From NCBI GenBank assembly GCA_963926355.1, contig CAWUWW010000001.1:62001-126000 (forward strand): 64,000 nt of DNA, in the 5' to 3' direction. The stretch is from SCGC-AAA076-P13 sp963926355. Lineage in GTDB: Bacteria; Pseudomonadota; Gammaproteobacteria; Magnimaribacterales; D2472. The notes beneath the pieces are model-generated. The model made no database searches and had not been told where the DNA came from. It saw nothing but the letters and a program-made list of their open reading frames with translations. Shown here piece after piece: positions 63,744-64,000 of the stretch (the first letter of the stretch is position 1; the number at the start of each line of letters is the position of its first letter). The position numbers and the translations under genes were made by a program.

Positions 63744-64000
63744 TAGCTTATCTCCCCATTGGGTGTCTTAAGATGCCAATCAGTTGAAGTTTGATAACTA
63801 TGGGCTACTTGAAGAATTTTACTTTCTTCAAGAAAGTTCCCAATTAATTGCATTCCTAGTGGTTTATTATTAACAATGCCATTTGGAACTGACATTGCTG
63901 GTAAACCTGCTAAATTTGCAGGAATGGTAAAAAGATCTTCAAGATACATTTGAATGGGGTCGTTTCCCATCGATCCTGCTTTAAATGCAGTCCCTCTTGT
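63743..64000 (-). CDS. gatA: Asp-tRNA(Asn)/Glu-tRNA(Gln) amidotransferase subunit A (3' part)
   Basis: The frame enters from the window's right edge and gives the last 85 residues. TAFKAGS, DPIQMYLEDLFTIPANLAGLPAMSVP and PLGMQLIGNFLEE are the typical GatA C-terminal sequence. The catalytic Ser-Ser-Lys triad lies upstream, outside the window. Confidence 0.93.
   Translation of the reverse strand, partial: TRGTAFKAGSMGNDPIQMYLEDLFTIPANLAGLPAMSVPNGIVNNKPLGMQLIGNFLEESKILQVAHSYQTSTDWHLKTPNGEIS

Overview
This window is a compact, A+T-rich stretch (roughly one third G+C by eye) of a gammaproteobacterial chromosome. Gene content and order match classic gammaproteobacterial core blocks, often the Pseudomonas arrangement more than the E. 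coli one. Spacers are a few bases, start and stop codons often overlap, many starts are GTG or TTG, and no stretch above about 160 bases lacks a gene. There are no insertion sequences, phage genes or CRISPR arrays. This fits a streamlined marine gammaproteobacterium such as the SAR86 group; the taxonomic label is inference, the streamlining is visible.

Layout. 1-9.6 kb: envelope/replication block skp-lpxD-fabZ-lpxA-lpxB-rnhB-dnaE-accA-tilS. 9.7-15.1 kb: a crotonase, leuA, holD-rimI, a small membrane protein, two tandem glutathione peroxidases and elaA. 15.1-21.5 kb: valS-pepA facing away from lptF-lptG, then an RDD protein. 21.5-28.3 kb: a POT peptide transporter, then dapE-dapD-glnD-map on the minus strand. 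28.5-46.5 kb: a long plus-strand run carA-carB-greA-rlmE-ftsH-glmM-tpiA-secG, two tRNAs, rimP-nusA-infB-rbfA-truB-rpsO-pnp. 46.6-47.1 kb: two small membrane-protein genes with strong terminators. 47.2-52.1 kb, minus strand: lolB-ispE-tRNA-Gln-prs-rplY-pth-ychF-tRNA-Met. 52.0-55.2 kb: hemA-prfA-prmC. 55.2-58.0 kb: an accessory segment with a GH84 O-GlcNAcase-like enzyme and a TmpA/TmpB-like oxygenase pair. 58.0-64.0 kb: selO, a nitroreductase, an acyl-CoA ligase with a MaoC hydratase, gatB and the 3' part of gatA.

Most genes are housekeeping: lipid A synthesis and LPS export, fatty-acid initiation, replication, pyrimidine/arginine precursor supply, lysine/diaminopimelate synthesis, nitrogen sensing, and translation. 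The best candidates for unusual biology are: (1) a predicted 2-oxoglutarate oxygenase plus HD-domain di-iron oxygenase pair that looks like the TmpA-TmpB route for 2-(trimethylammonio)ethylphosphonate, releasing glycine betaine and phosphate; (2) a signal-less GH84 enzyme retaining essentially the whole active site of human O-GlcNAcase; (3) two unrecognised small membrane proteins with strong expression signals; and (4) reductions of core machinery: a valyl-tRNA synthetase without its C-terminal arm, a TilS without its last domain, and no holC or folP at their usual positions although holD is present. A leucine tRNA is inverted relative to its usual orientation.
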